Shown: positions 8,906 to 17,630 of the stretch, piece after piece | Numbering within the stretch: the first letter of the stretch is position 1 | Layout: every line of letters begins with the position of its first letter | From: a virus | DNA length: 32,275 bases | Virus record (IMG/VR): IMGVR_UViG_3300030329_005222 | Span: 1 to 32,275 of that record | Direction: 5' to 3' (one strand) | Translations under genes and position numbers: made by a program | The notes under the pieces: generated by a model | Told to the model about the DNA's origin: nothing | Seen by the model: the letters and a program-made list of their open reading frames with translations, nothing else | The model's database searches: none

Positions 8906-9823
8906 ATGGGACAAGGATTACAAAGAAATCAAGTGCAAGTACCTCCAGCAAAGCCTAGGCCAACACAAGAACAAATGACAGCTGATTTATTAGCTAGTGG
9001 CCAACCTATACAGCCAGTGCAGCCAGCACAGCCTGGACCGGTTGATAATTTATTGCAAGGACTAGGTGGCGGAGCTAAAGCAGTATTGGAAGGGTTTGGA
9101 GATTTTGTGAACAAGCAGAAAGAAACACCTGAAGGACGGTTGCTGCTAACCAATTTATTAGCGGGAGTCACTGTAGGTTTAGGTGCTGACCCTGCAATTG
9201 GCGCAAACATAGTACAGCAAGGTCAAAAACAGTTCGAATTAGGTGTTGCACGTGAGGAAAAACAAGCTGACCGACAATTCAAATTAGATGTGTTAGGAGC
9301 CAAACAAAAAACAGAAGCTAGAACTCAAGAGAATAAATTGCGAAAAGAATTTATTCCATTTAAGGATCAGTTTCAAGAAGCACAAACAGCACAGGATAAA
9401 GTAGTAAAAAGTTTAGCAAGAGAGACTGCAGCTGGTGATGTTTCGGCGGTGTTCGCATATATGAAAGTATTAGACCCTCGTTCAGTTGTTCGTGAAGGCG
9501 AGCAAGCTACAGCAAGAAATGCAGCAGGTATACCTGAACGTATAAGAAATGCATACAACAGAACCTTAACAGGTGAAAGTTTAACGCCAGAACAAAGACA
9601 AGATTTTTTAGAGACTTCACAATCTTTATTTCAATCTGAGCAAGATAAATATATTGCTAATAAAAAAGTATATGAAGATATAGCAACAAGACAAGGATTA
9701 AACGTTTTAAATGTTGTCGGTGAAGATAGAGGAGTTGTAATCCCTAAAGGTATTACAACTATAAAGGATAGTAAAAGTACTACTCCAAAAGTCTATGATC
9801 CACAAACAGAGGAATTTAAATAA
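8906..9823 (+). CDS. Probable DNA ejection (internal virion) protein 2
   Basis: 305 aa. It has a proline- and glutamine-rich N-terminus, a hydrophobic glycine-containing segment around residues 75-105 (LLLTNLLAGVTVGLGADPAI), then a helical region. Residues 180-230 (VFAYMKVLDPRSVVREGE, then LTGESLTPEQRQDFLETS) match a pattern often seen in phage ejection proteins. Its end overlaps the next gene as TAATG. It is the middle of three consecutive long helical proteins, consistent with the gp20-like place in a P22-type ejection set. Confidence 0.7.
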   Translation: MGQGLQRNQVQVPPAKPRPTQEQMTADLLASGQPIQPVQPAQPGPVDNLLQGLGGGAKAVLEGFGDFVNKQKETPEGRLLLTNLLAGVTVGLGADPAIGANIVQQGQKQFELGVAREEKQADRQFKLDVLGAKQKTEARTQENKLRKEFIPFKDQFQEAQTAQDKVVKSLARETAAGDVSAVFAYMKVLDPRSVVREGEQATARNAAGIPERIRNAYNRTLTGESLTPEQRQDFLETSQSLFQSEQDKYIANKKVYEDIATRQGLNVLNVVGEDRGVVIPKGITTIKDSKSTTPKVYDPQTEEFK

Positions 9824-11310
9824 TGGCAATACAAGTACAAGTAGGTGATCAGTTACTAGAGTTTCCAGAAACTATGACAGAAGACGAAATAAAACAAGTC
9901 TTGCGTAAACAATTTCCAAAACAACCAGAACCAGTACAACAAGCACAAGCACAACCAGAACCAACCTTAATGGAAAAGATACGTGGCATATCTTTAGAAG
10001 ATGTTATAAAAGAAACAGGAGATGTTATAAAAGAAACGCCAAAACAAGTGGTTAGTGATATTGCAAGATTAGCACCTTATGCAGCGTTACCTTTTTCTAA
10101 ATTAGGATTAGCTGCACAAGCTGGAATTACTGGAGTTAGTCGAGTTGTTGAGGGTGTAGCTGAAGGGGAAAGATTACCACAAGCCTTAAAATCAGGGGCT
10201 ATAGCAGCAGGAACTGAATCAGCAATAGGAAAAGGTTTAAAGCTAGGTAAGCCAGCATTAAAACAGGTAGCTAAGTTTGCTACACGTGCAGAAAAAGGCG
10301 TTATAGATGAAGCAATTAAAAAGCCAATATTAACTAAGATTGAACCTAAAACTAATATAGACACTTCTGAACAAATTAAAAATGCAATTACAATTTTAAA
10401 TAGAAAGAAGTCTAGAGAATATGAGAAAGCATTAACAAAAGTTAGTGAAGCAGCAAAAGGTAAAGTTGCTGACACAAAAAATGTTAATAAAATAATCAAA
10501 GAAAACAAATTAAATAGACAAGGATTAAAAAATGTACTTTTAGCAGGTAGATCAAAAATAAAAAAGTTTGATGAAAATGCAGTTGATAAATTTATTGCAG
10601 GTAAAGAACTTACTTTTGATGAAGCTAAAAATGTTAATAGTACACTGGCGGAAGTAATGCGTAGCACAACAGTGGAGTCGTCAGATAAATTTTATGTAGG
10701 AAAATTAAAAAATAGTTTACATAAGTCTATGGAGGTTTACCCCGGATTAAAAGAGTTAAATGAAAAATACGCTAAACAAGCAACATTAGTACAGGGTATA
10801 GAAAAAAACTTAGGTAAAGATATTGATGAATCTAAAGTAAACACACTAACAAACGATGTCATTAAGAGACTGAAAGATAAGCGACAAACTAAAAGCAGAG
10901 CTATGGAGTTGTTAAAAGATTTAGACAAAGAAGTAAAAGCTAAGGGTAAGCGTAGTGTTGCAAATCAAATAGAAGCTAACGCATTGCAAGATTCAATTAG
11001 TCAATCTATAAGTAAAAAATCAGGGCTTATAGATAAAATACTTCCTTATGGATTAGCCGGTACTGCTGTAGTAGCCCCAGAGGTTGCATTACCTTTAGCA
11101 GGTGCAAAGCTTGGGCAAATAGCTATGCAGAGCGAGCCAGTTGCTAGAGCAGCATTAAAAGCTGCACAAGAAGGCGTAAAGGTCCCAGCAGTAATACCTA
11201 GAATTACAGCTAAGGCCCCAGCAATGGTAGCAACACCAATAGAAAGAGAAGAAAGCGGAGGTATAGCCCCGAGAACATTACAACAAATTAAAAAGGAGCG
11301 TGGATTATAA
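9823..11310 (+). CDS. Probable DNA ejection (internal virion) protein 3
   Basis: 495 aa. The first 30 residues (VGDQLLEFPETMTEDEIKQV) form a motif widespread at the start of phage internal virion proteins. It is followed by a proline/glutamine linker, hydrophobic patches near residues 85-105 and 405-430 (LAGTAVVAPEVALPLAGAKL), and lysine-rich helices in between. There is no transglycosylase motif. The place directly before the fibre gene and after two other helical proteins suggests the gp16-like member of the ejection complex. Start and stop overlap both neighbours as TAATG. Confidence 0.7.
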   Translation: MAIQVQVGDQLLEFPETMTEDEIKQVLRKQFPKQPEPVQQAQAQPEPTLMEKIRGISLEDVIKETGDVIKETPKQVVSDIARLAPYAALPFSKLGLAAQAGITGVSRVVEGVAEGERLPQALKSGAIAAGTESAIGKGLKLGKPALKQVAKFATRAEKGVIDEAIKKPILTKIEPKTNIDTSEQIKNAITILNRKKSREYEKALTKVSEAAKGKVADTKNVNKIIKENKLNRQGLKNVLLAGRSKIKKFDENAVDKFIAGKELTFDEAKNVNSTLAEVMRSTTVESSDKFYVGKLKNSLHKSMEVYPGLKELNEKYAKQATLVQGIEKNLGKDIDESKVNTLTNDVIKRLKDKRQTKSRAMELLKDLDKEVKAKGKRSVANQIEANALQDSISQSISKKSGLIDKILPYGLAGTAVVAPEVALPLAGAKLGQIAMQSEPVARAALKAAQEGVKVPAVIPRITAKAPAMVATPIEREESGGIAPRTLQQIKKERGL

Positions 11311-13700
11311 TGGCAGTACCAACTTTAGGCGATTTTGTAAGGTGGGTCGGAAACAAGCTAACGAACACGTCATGGAATGACAATATACAGACATTAGTAA
11401 ATATTTTTGGGGATGGAACCTATGATATGAACGTCAATCAAATCACAGCATCAACGTATGTAGGATTACCGACTGAGGATGAAGTGTATAACATCAACGT
11501 TGAAAATGGTTATTTATATATATCTGGTGCAGGAAACTTTGAGACATCACAGTCTTTAACACCGGGGCAGTCTGTACTTGTTGATACAACTGGTGGATCA
11601 ACGATAAAAGGAAATGACGGGAAAACGTATGTAAGCGAACAAGCCAGTGCGACAACTATTGCATTACCGGCAAGCGATAGCAGTAACCCTAGATGGGATC
11701 TAGTTGAGTTTGACGCAAGCGCAGGTACATTTAGTGTGAATCAAGGTACAGCAGCAGCCAATCCAACATATCCAGCATTAGGTGCAAATAAAGACCCTAT
11801 AGCTTACGTTTATAGAAAAGCCTCTGCCGCCGGGAATACGGTATACAATCGAGACATTTTGGATGCACGTGTTTCCATTAAAAACAAAACCGTTGACGGC
11901 CATTTCAAAACTAATTTTTCAATTAATCAGAAGGAGGATACCGAAAACTCAAACTTTGATAACCAGCAGATGTTTCAAATGGTTCCCTACCAAACTGAAT
12001 TTGATTATGTTCAAGAGGATAAAACAAACCTACAATACATTGATACGATTGTAGTGCCTGCCGATTCAGTTAATGGCGAGGTGGTATATACTGGATCGTG
12101 GTCTGATAGTGACTCATCAAACTATATGTTTGGGCGAGCTAAGTATTCAAATTCAGCAGGCGATACAGCGGTCTTTAGCTTTAGTGGGGTGAGTGTCAAT
12201 TTGATTTACATGCAATATTCTGTCAGCTCTGCATTTTGGACATCTGAGCTGAGTAGTGATGGAGGCGTAACCTATCACAGCAAGAAAACCTTTAATAATT
12301 CCCTTGCCAGTGATCTGAAATACAACAACGTGACGGAACTCTACCAAGGTCTTGAATACGGTCACTACCAAGTTAAGATAACTGTACTAGCGGGTTCAGA
12401 TAACTGTCACATTGAAGGGTTTCAGTACGCTACGTATCTAGTACAAACGCCCATGACGCAAAAAGCGTTGTCAAGTGAGTCGCCATCAGATATTGACGAT
12501 GTACCGCCATTAACTACATTGTTGGGTGGAACATACAGCGAAATTGCTGCAACAACGTCGTCAGCCTGGAACGGTATTGGGTTTTTTAGTGAGTCCGTAG
12601 GAGCGAGTGCTGAGTACAAGTTCTATGGCAGCTCAATTTATCTTTGTATTTATTTCAGCTCGACTTATGACTGTGCGTTTAGTGTAACAATTGACGGTGG
12701 AACAACCTACGTAAAAAATTCAAGTATAAGTCTTCCAAGCTATGATGGAAATCGACCTGTATGGGTAAGGCTAGATAATGGGGCCCTCCCTCAAGGGGTT
12801 CATACGGTCAAAATTGAAACTACAACCGCATCTGCATCACAGAAATTACTAATCAGTGGTTGGGCTCACTACAGCTCGAAATTCCCAACCACCTGTTCAC
12901 GGTCATTGATATGTGGCAAGGGTAGCTATGCAGTTGGTTCGGATTCAAGCGATTTCACCTATAATGGGGCATGGACTGCTGGAGATTTAGCGCAATCATT
13001 TTTGGGCCGAGAAAAATTTACATCAACAAACAACGATTATGTAACAATAACAACCCCCACAAATTTAAAAGCTATCTATTTAATCAGTGCAGTTGATACA
13101 AACCGAGGCGAAATTGTTGTTAGTTTAGGCGGAGCATCAAGTAATTTACGATATATCAATTTGGACACGAGTAATTATGGGCAACACTCATTTATTCAGG
13201 TTTTATACGATTCATACATGGACGGCATATCCCTTGATGGACAGGAATTAAGGATCAGTAAGAATGGTGGAACTACATATAGGTTTGAGGGCATAATTTT
13301 TGAAATTGGAGATGCGGTAGAAAACGATAGCATATTCTGTATGCCAAAATGGACACGCTACAATGCATCTAGCAATAATTTAAATCCCGTAAGCACATCA
13401 CATCGCTTAGATGTATATGGTTCTAAGTCTGACGCATCGACAGGGCGACACCCTATGGTTCATAGTTCATGGATTTATCACCCATCAGGGAATTACACCC
13501 ACTATCGACACGGCCTCAATACGCAAGATATGACGTACAAATATGAGGGGAATGCAGCCGAACCAGCTATATACCAACTAATGAGGTCTACAAATAATGA
13601 TTTATATAATTTTTATGGGGATTATGGCCTTATATCTACGTCATCGTTTGCTCACAATTACTGGCTCAGAATTGCATTATTCCCGGACAGGGTCATATAG
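11310..13700 (+). CDS. Tail fibre/receptor-binding protein with tandem beta-sandwich domains
   Basis: 796 aa, the largest gene. The N-terminal 60 residues (MAVPTLGDFVRWVGNKLTN) look like a virion anchor. Residues 60-200 form a small fibre-shaft domain. From about residue 250 come at least three related beta-sandwich units, each with a surface-strand pattern like VSVNLIYMQYS or SSIYLCIYFSS, then a DGG-T-Y turn and a final HYQVKITV or VHTVKIET strand, as in carbohydrate-binding modules. The C-terminus is rich in tyrosine and histidine. It probably binds host surface polysaccharide. No catalytic triad of a depolymerase is evident. Confidence 0.75.
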   Translation: MAVPTLGDFVRWVGNKLTNTSWNDNIQTLVNIFGDGTYDMNVNQITASTYVGLPTEDEVYNINVENGYLYISGAGNFETSQSLTPGQSVLVDTTGGSTIKGNDGKTYVSEQASATTIALPASDSSNPRWDLVEFDASAGTFSVNQGTAAANPTYPALGANKDPIAYVYRKASAAGNTVYNRDILDARVSIKNKTVDGHFKTNFSINQKEDTENSNFDNQQMFQMVPYQTEFDYVQEDKTNLQYIDTIVVPADSVNGEVVYTGSWSDSDSSNYMFGRAKYSNSAGDTAVFSFSGVSVNLIYMQYSVSSAFWTSELSSDGGVTYHSKKTFNNSLASDLKYNNVTELYQGLEYGHYQVKITVLAGSDNCHIEGFQYATYLVQTPMTQKALSSESPSDIDDVPPLTTLLGGTYSEIAATTSSAWNGIGFFSESVGASAEYKFYGSSIYLCIYFSSTYDCAFSVTIDGGTTYVKNSSISLPSYDGNRPVWVRLDNGALPQGVHTVKIETTTASASQKLLISGWAHYSSKFPTTCSRSLICGKGSYAVGSDSSDFTYNGAWTAGDLAQSFLGREKFTSTNNDYVTITTPTNLKAIYLISAVDTNRGEIVVSLGGASSNLRYINLDTSNYGQHSFIQVLYDSYMDGISLDGQELRISKNGGTTYRFEGIIFEIGDAVENDSIFCMPKWTRYNASSNNLNPVSTSHRLDVYGSKSDASTGRHPMVHSSWIYHPSGNYTHYRHGLNTQDMTYKYEGNAAEPAIYQLMRSTNNDLYNFYGDYGLISTSSFAHNYWLRIALFPDRVI

Positions 13701-13712
13701 GAGGAGTTTTAA

Positions 13713-14012
13713 ATGTTTAATTATTATATCAATGAGAAATTAGTTGAGTCATACCCAAAAGGCAATCCAAGAGAGTTTAAATTTGGAGAAACGCATCGTA
13801 TAGAGGTCATAAATGCACAAGAAGACGAATCAACACGAGTAGATAACGAAGTGGCTGACATTAATGAGTATCCGAATTATGACTATAAAATAAGCAGGCT
13901 CGCAGCATATGGCACAGTCATGGACCAGTTAGAGTTTATTACAGAAAACGGCCTTGATGCATGGCAAGCGAATGTCACTGAAATAAAAAATCGATACCCA
14001 AAGCCGAGTTAA
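13713..14012 (+). CDS. Small fibre-associated protein (YPK-type tail)
   Basis: 99 aa with AGGAGG upstream. The C-terminal half (YKISRLAAYGTVMDQLEFIT, then a tryptophan and a final NRYPKP) follows the pattern of short phage proteins found after fibre genes, in which a G-x-x-x-DQLD/E motif precedes a helix and a terminal YPK. They are thought to be fibre accessory or chaperone-like proteins, but biochemical evidence is thin. Position directly after the large fibre supports that reading. Confidence 0.6.
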   Translation: MFNYYINEKLVESYPKGNPREFKFGETHRIEVINAQEDESTRVDNEVADINEYPNYDYKISRLAAYGTVMDQLEFITENGLDAWQANVTEIKNRYPKPS

Positions 14013-14014
14013 TA

Positions 14015-14365
14015 ATGGACCTGCTTAATTATTTTAAGGACCTAGATGGGTCACAAATTGTGGTTTTTATTCTAAATCAAACTATTGTCGTATATATTGC
14101 CAGTCAATTATTTGTCAGTAAAAGCAAATTTTATATCAGCCTACAAGAGATCAAGACATCGTTTGCGTCGAGCAATAATCAGGTAGAGGATCGCTTGAAT
14201 AGAAATGAGCATGCAATTGATAAGGTTGAATTCTTAATTAAAGAGCAGAATAGGGCAATTCAAAAATTCTTCGAAGCACACACTAAAAGCATGGACTTAC
14301 TAAGAAACGATTTTAAAGAAATTAACACTCGGCTATCTACGATTGAAGGCAAATTGAACAAATAA
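14015..14365 (+). CDS. Membrane-anchored coiled-coil protein, possible lysis accessory
   Basis: 116 aa. One membrane segment at about residues 15-34 (VVFILNQTIVVYIASQLFV) is followed by a long charged coiled coil to the end, with no cysteines or signal peptidase site. An N-in membrane anchor with a periplasmic coil fits an inner-membrane spanin, but no outer-membrane partner is visible nearby, and the main lysis genes lie at 23.5-24.5 kb. It starts two bases after the preceding stop. It could also be a virion or exclusion protein. Confidence 0.55.
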   Translation: MDLLNYFKDLDGSQIVVFILNQTIVVYIASQLFVSKSKFYISLQEIKTSFASSNNQVEDRLNRNEHAIDKVEFLIKEQNRAIQKFFEAHTKSMDLLRNDFKEINTRLSTIEGKLNK

Positions 14366-14366
14366 A

Positions 14367-14459
14367 TTAGTGATGAGTTAGGCTCGAAATTGAAAACCCA
14401 TCATCTTGTTTTTTGTCACTATACCTAGCGTAAATAATTCCGGTCTTCACATTCGCCAT
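14367..14459 (-). pseudogene. 30-aa ORF resembling the N-terminus of a serine recombinase
   Basis: Reads MANVKTGIIYARYSDKKQDD then GFSIS and stops shortly after. The IIYARYS-K-x-x-GFSI pattern is what large serine recombinases carry around their catalytic serine, yet everything downstream is missing. The ATG overlaps the nuclease stop (TAATG), and AGGA lies nine bases before it. It may be a relic of a recombinase gene cut off at the convergent boundary, or a real small peptide. The match is short, so chance similarity is not excluded. Confidence 0.4.
14372..14414 (+). terminator. Possible terminator of the structural operon
   Basis: GATGAGTT (14372-14379) can pair with AACCCATC (14395-14402) with one mismatch, and a T-rich stretch follows (ATCTTGTTTTTTG). 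It lies a few bases after the last plus-strand structural gene and before convergent minus-strand genes, where a terminator is expected. The stem is weak. Confidence 0.35.
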
Positions 14460-14815
14460 TATAACAAATCCTTTTCTTCGAGAAGATCCACGAGATGGTT
14501 TGATGTTCCCCATCCAACAATACATCCGCCATCCCCCAAGTTTTCTAAAAAATTATGCTGATGATAGGTTGGTCTGTTTTTTTTTGCTTTAACTTCATAT
14601 GCAAAAAACTTACCTCGATGTGGTCCATGTTTAACAAACCCTAAAATGTCAGATTGCCCCTTTGTTCCAAATCTCACGACCCTGGAATCGTCGAATTTAG
14701 CTACGCCAGTATTATTTCTCCATGCACATATCCGAGAAGTAGATAGAATACTAAGACATCTGGCTAACTGTTCTTTCTCAGATAAGTGCTGGTTATAATC
14801 CTCATTAAGTTTCAT
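14459..14815 (-). CDS. VRR-NUC-type nuclease, possible Holliday junction resolvase
   Basis: 118 aa from ATG 14815, which has AGGG eight bases upstream; a TTG at 14839 would add eight residues but lacks a ribosome site. The C-terminal domain carries the PD-(D/E)XK core: GQSDILGF, then FFAYEVKAKK and QHNFLENLGDGG, preceded by RNNTG. VRR-NUC proteins of this size cut branched DNA and replace RusA-type resolvases in phages. It is the last recognisable gene of the early operon and would resolve replication or recombination intermediates before packaging. Confidence 0.78.
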   Translation of the reverse strand: MKLNEDYNQHLSEKEQLARCLSILSTSRICAWRNNTGVAKFDDSRVVRFGTKGQSDILGFVKHGPHRGKFFAYEVKAKKNRPTYHQHNFLENLGDGGCIVGWGTSNHLVDLLEEKDLL

Positions 14816-14825
14816 CTGTGAGACC

Positions 14826-14915
14826 CTAATTTCTTCCAAGAATTAAAAATTTAATGACAACTAATATCAATACAGCGAGTCCGGTTATTTTTTTAATTCT
14901 ACGCGAATAATTCAT
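14826..14915 (-). CDS. 29-aa single-span membrane peptide
   Basis: MNYSRRIKKITGLAVLILVV then a short tail to GRN: a positively charged N-terminus followed by one hydrophobic helix. It overlaps the end of the upstream gene by 17 bases and runs into the leader of the nuclease gene. A weak ribosome site (GATAGATGA) precedes it. Such micro-proteins are common in phage early operons, but coding status is uncertain. Confidence 0.4.
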   Translation of the reverse strand: MNYSRRIKKITGLAVLILVVIKFLILGRN

Positions 14916-15291
14916 CTATCTTCCTTTCACAGTATCCATTTTTAATTATTTCTTTTATTTTTTTACTCATTTCCATGTGAAATGTTCTCTTTTTTTCTTT
15001 TTCTTCTTTGGGCATTTCAAGGCAGAATTCGTCTGGTGTTATGTAATTGTATTGCTTAATCTGTTTTACCAGTTCTTTAATTTCGAGTAGGCATGGCATG
15101 CGCTGAATTGTCTTTTGGCTGTCAGAATAGTAGCTTTTCGTGTATAGCTTATCAAAAAGTTTTTTTAAGGTTTCGTTGGATTCATTCTTAAGTTCGTCAG
15201 TGAATGTCTGAACAACATGCTCATTGAATTTTAAATTTCTATCGGCAAACATTTTTTTAAGTGATATGTGTATTTTTTTTTCTTTTTTCAT
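14899..15291 (-). CDS. Hypothetical replication-operon protein, possible helicase-loader type
   Basis: 130 aa from ATG 15291, with AAGGGA six bases before it. An upstream in-frame start at 15351 would overlap the replication gene. The protein is helical and lysine-rich. Residues 25-75 (FTDELKNESNETLKKLFDKL, then MPCLLEIKELVKQI) resemble the small all-helical domain of phage helicase loaders of the G39P kind, in which a short helical bundle precedes a proline-containing helix. That likeness is weak. It directly follows the winged-helix replication gene, which supports a role in replication. Confidence 0.6.
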   Translation of the reverse strand: MKKEKKIHISLKKMFADRNLKFNEHVVQTFTDELKNESNETLKKLFDKLYTKSYYSDSQKTIQRMPCLLEIKELVKQIKQYNYITPDEFCLEMPKEEKEKKRTFHMEMSKKIKEIIKNGYCERKIDELFA

Positions 15292-15304
15292 AAAAAATCC
15301 CTTA

Positions 15305-16153
15305 TCAAAATGGTTTAAAATCCTCAGGATCGATGACCCCGTTACCTTCAATAAGTGCTTTTTGTATGTCTTCTTTTAAAATCCTTGCGTTGTGTTCCAT
15401 AGCCGTCTCATACTTTGGTTTTGAATTTTTTTTTGTGCCTTTAAACTTTCCTTCGACAATTTTTAGCCAATTATCAGCACTACAGAACACCCAGTCAAAG
15501 CTAGCTTTCCAATTATTGTCATTATCTCCTAGTAAAAACGGTGAATCTTGCATACAGTCATATATCTCTTGTATTTTAAATCCATTTTCACGTTGACGAG
15601 ATTTTATGCCATTAATTCGTTTGTTTGTTAATTGTCTTATTTCCGATAGCCCATATTCACTGGCAAAGGTATTCCATGACAACTTTATAAATTCATAATC
15701 TTTTAATGCACCTCTTTTGGGAATACTCTTTAGAGTATTCTTTTTTTCTTTATTATGTCTTTCTTTATATGTAGGGCGGTTTTCCGTTGACGGCTTTTCC
15801 GTTGACGGTAAATCCTTAATAATTTCATCCTTTTTGGGCGTAACCGCTGAGGTATTTTTGGCTAACGGTTGTGATGTCTCTAGTTCGTAATCAATCCCCC
15901 CAAACTGACCATTTTCTAGTACAATTTGATTTTTTCTGAGCCAGCCAGAAGCAACTAATTCTTTAATCCCCGATTGAAAACTACTTAACCCATCCTTTGT
16001 TTCTTTTAAGATGGCATCATTGTAAAAAACCCATCCGTCGGGCTTTGACATTAGATAAGAATAGATACCCTTAGCCTTGAAACTAAGGGTAGGGCAATTA
16101 AGCAATTCATTAGGTACGGCAGTAAATGGGTTTCTATGACGAATTCTATTCAT
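15305..16153 (-). CDS. Winged-helix phage replication initiator
   Basis: 282 aa. The N-terminal 90 residues (FTAVPNELLNCPTLSFKAKG, then IYSYLMSKPDGWVF and GIKELVASGWL) form the winged-helix domain of DnaD/O-type phage replication proteins, which bind origin DNA. A variable charged linker follows (about 100-150). The C-terminal domain ends with SPFLLGDN, then WKASFDWVF and NWLKIVEGKF, a pattern found at the C-terminus of many phage replisome organisers. AAAGGA precedes the ATG. No helicase or polymerase gene is present, so host DnaB and polymerase must be recruited. Confidence 0.8.
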   Translation of the reverse strand: MNRIRHRNPFTAVPNELLNCPTLSFKAKGIYSYLMSKPDGWVFYNDAILKETKDGLSSFQSGIKELVASGWLRKNQIVLENGQFGGIDYELETSQPLAKNTSAVTPKKDEIIKDLPSTEKPSTENRPTYKERHNKEKKNTLKSIPKRGALKDYEFIKLSWNTFASEYGLSEIRQLTNKRINGIKSRQRENGFKIQEIYDCMQDSPFLLGDNDNNWKASFDWVFCSADNWLKIVEGKFKGTKKNSKPKYETAMEHNARILKEDIQKALIEGNGVIDPEDFKPF

Positions 16154-16165
16154 TAGCTAGTCCTT

Positions 16166-16933
16166 TCATAACTCATCACTCACGAAGTCAACTTCATTTA
16201 ACATTGCTTTTTGAATTTTCTTAAACCAAACTCTCATTTGAGCCACGCTTGGATCTCGGCCTTTAATTGTCAGATTATTAATGTCGTCACAATAAGAGTC
16301 ATTTTTCTCCCAGTATGTTGATTTCTTAAGCAGATTTTTCTTCTGTTCGGGAGTAAAATTTTTGAGTAAGTCGTGAATGGCATCTTTGGCTTTTTTAGTT
16401 TCTTCAGGGCTATCTTTTGGTTTATCGGCTTTTTTGTATTCTGTTTTTTGTGGCTCTGGTTGTGTTGCATCACTTCCGTTGGGCACTTTCCACCACAAGT
16501 ACTGGTTATCTTTTGTTTTTGCTTGTTTGTATCCATTTTGTTTACTCATCGAACACTCAGCAAAGGTTGTATCTAATTCGTATAGATATCGGCCAATTCC
16601 ATAACCTGAACTGGCAACACGCTTGAATGCCCCAGATATGCCCCCTTTAAACGATTCTATATCTGTTTCTGGACTTCCATTTTCTTTGGCAATCCATTCT
16701 TTTTTTTCGTTGCAATACACACTTAAGCAGCAAATGACACCATTTTTTTCAAACCTGTATTCGTCTTTCCAGTTCATACGCCCAAAAACCTCATCTAGCC
16801 TGTTCTGTATTGCCCTAGCTTGTACATAGCATAGAATCATCGCCCAAGGTTTGCCATTTTTAATCCCAACACTTTGGGGCTTCCACTCAAGCTCAGAATC
16901 AGAAAACTTGTCCGTCAAACGATTTAAATTCAT
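16166..16933 (-). CDS. Rad52-family single-strand annealing protein
   Basis: 255 aa. Residues 1-125 carry the family pattern: FSDSELEWKPQ, YVQARAIQNRLDEVFGRMNW, KDEYRF, then ESFKGGISGAFKRVASSGYG and IGRYLYEL. These proteins form rings that anneal complementary single strands in phage recombination (Sak/Rad52 group). The C-terminal half is a charged linker plus a short helical domain near residues 180-250, probably a partner-binding tail. It overlaps the preceding gene by four bases (ATGA). A dedicated exonuclease partner is not obvious next to it, but the nuclease at 14459 is in the same operon. Confidence 0.86.
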   Translation of the reverse strand: MNLNRLTDKFSDSELEWKPQSVGIKNGKPWAMILCYVQARAIQNRLDEVFGRMNWKDEYRFEKNGVICCLSVYCNEKKEWIAKENGSPETDIESFKGGISGAFKRVASSGYGIGRYLYELDTTFAECSMSKQNGYKQAKTKDNQYLWWKVPNGSDATQPEPQKTEYKKADKPKDSPEETKKAKDAIHDLLKNFTPEQKKNLLKKSTYWEKNDSYCDDINNLTIKGRDPSVAQMRVWFKKIQKAMLNEVDFVSDEL

Positions 16934-17244
16934 TTTTCTACCTCGATTTTTATTTTGTAATCTTCATCGCAATAATTCTCGTACATGTCTGGGTGCTCTT
17001 TCATAAACCGTTTGAGATCAAATTTCTCTTTCCGTTCTAGCTTTAAAACATGACCGCAGCAATGCATTTCGTTTGTGCCCTTCTGTAGGTGTGGCGTAAG
17101 AACGTATTGTGCGTTTTCAATTTCGCTTTTCAAAAAATCGACAGCTCGAAGTGTTAGGGCGTATCTTTCTTTAAGACCAATTAGATGGCGTGCTTGTTTT
17201 TGCCATCTGTTGAGTATTGGCGTATGTAATAACTTATAGTTCAT
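16930..17244 (-). CDS. Hypothetical recombination-linked protein, 104 aa
   Basis: The protein has a helical first half and a C-terminal segment with ERKEKFDLKRFMKEHPDMYE followed by a short basic tail. A similar FDLK-F-x-x-x-HPELYEKY motif occurs in small phage proteins encoded beside annealing proteins. Its biochemical role is unknown to me. A CCG-H cysteine/histidine cluster lies near residue 62. The start overlaps the previous stop (TAATG) and the end overlaps the Rad52 start, so it is a tightly coupled part of the operon. Confidence 0.65.
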   Translation of the reverse strand: MNYKLLHTPILNRWQKQARHLIGLKERYALTLRAVDFLKSEIENAQYVLTPHLQKGTNEMHCCGHVLKLERKEKFDLKRFMKEHPDMYENYCDEDYKIKIEVEK

Positions 17245-17399
17245 TAGTACGGTACCTCGCAGTCTTTTTTAATAAATTTCAGTAATAATTTCTTAATGAT
17301 GTGTTTCTTTTTTTGTCTGGGATAAAAAGTCTTACCGTTGTAATAGATGACTTCATCGCCATAACCATTCACTTGATGAAAATACTTGTCACTTTGCAT
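17244..17399 (-). CDS. Small basic hypothetical protein, 51 aa
   Basis: Starts at ATG 17399 with GGAGG six bases upstream, overlapping the end of the 33-aa ORF. It reads MQSDKYFHQVNGYGDEVIYY and then a lysine-rich helix. Extending to 17450 would run through the whole overlap and is less likely. There is no known domain. It is part of the early minus-strand operon. Confidence 0.5.
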   Translation of the reverse strand: MQSDKYFHQVNGYGDEVIYYNGKTFYPRQKKKHIIKKLLLKFIKKDCEVPY

Positions 17400-17490
17400 T
17401 AATTGCCTCCATAAATGCTTCCCAAGCAATCTCAATATCAGTAGGCGCATCTAATTCACCGTCTAGTTTTCGCAATAAATTTTTAAGCAT
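17389..17490 (-). CDS. Small hypothetical protein, 33 aa
   Basis: ATG 17490 has AGGAGG at good spacing, and the ORF reads MLKNLLRKLDGELDAPTDIE onward to an AK end, overlapping both neighbours. It is probably helical and acidic. The excellent ribosome site and the overlaps support translation; the function is unknown. Confidence 0.5.
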   Translation of the reverse strand: MLKNLLRKLDGELDAPTDIEIAWEAFMEAINAK

Positions 17491-17617
17491 TATCGTCCTC
17501 CTGATGTGGCCCATAGGTTCCCTTATCAAGATAATAATCGGCTTCGGAAAGGATCCGATCCCAGTCAGGCATAGTCCAGGATTTGCTATTGTTGTTTATG
17601 TTTGTTAGTATGTTCAT
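17483..17617 (-). CDS. Small hypothetical protein, 44 aa
   Basis: ATG 17617 with AGGAG eight bases upstream. It reads MNILTNINNNSKSWTMPDWD, then RILSEADYYLDKGTYGPH, and ends in an acidic tail. It contains the ribosome site of the next ORF. It has no recognised domain and belongs to the early operon. Confidence 0.5.
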   Translation of the reverse strand: MNILTNINNNSKSWTMPDWDRILSEADYYLDKGTYGPHQEDDNA

Positions 17618-17630
17618 AGTTTTTAACTCC

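Noticed and set aside
10077-10667. 196-aa open frame on the minus strand
   Set aside because: It lies entirely opposite the third ejection gene, which has a recognised N-terminal motif and coupled start. The antisense frame is a leucine/phenylalanine-rich mirror of lysine-rich coding and has no ribosome site of note.
16373-16829. Several membrane-like frames opposite the Rad52 gene
   Set aside because: They are antisense shadows of a lysine-rich gene with clear family motifs.
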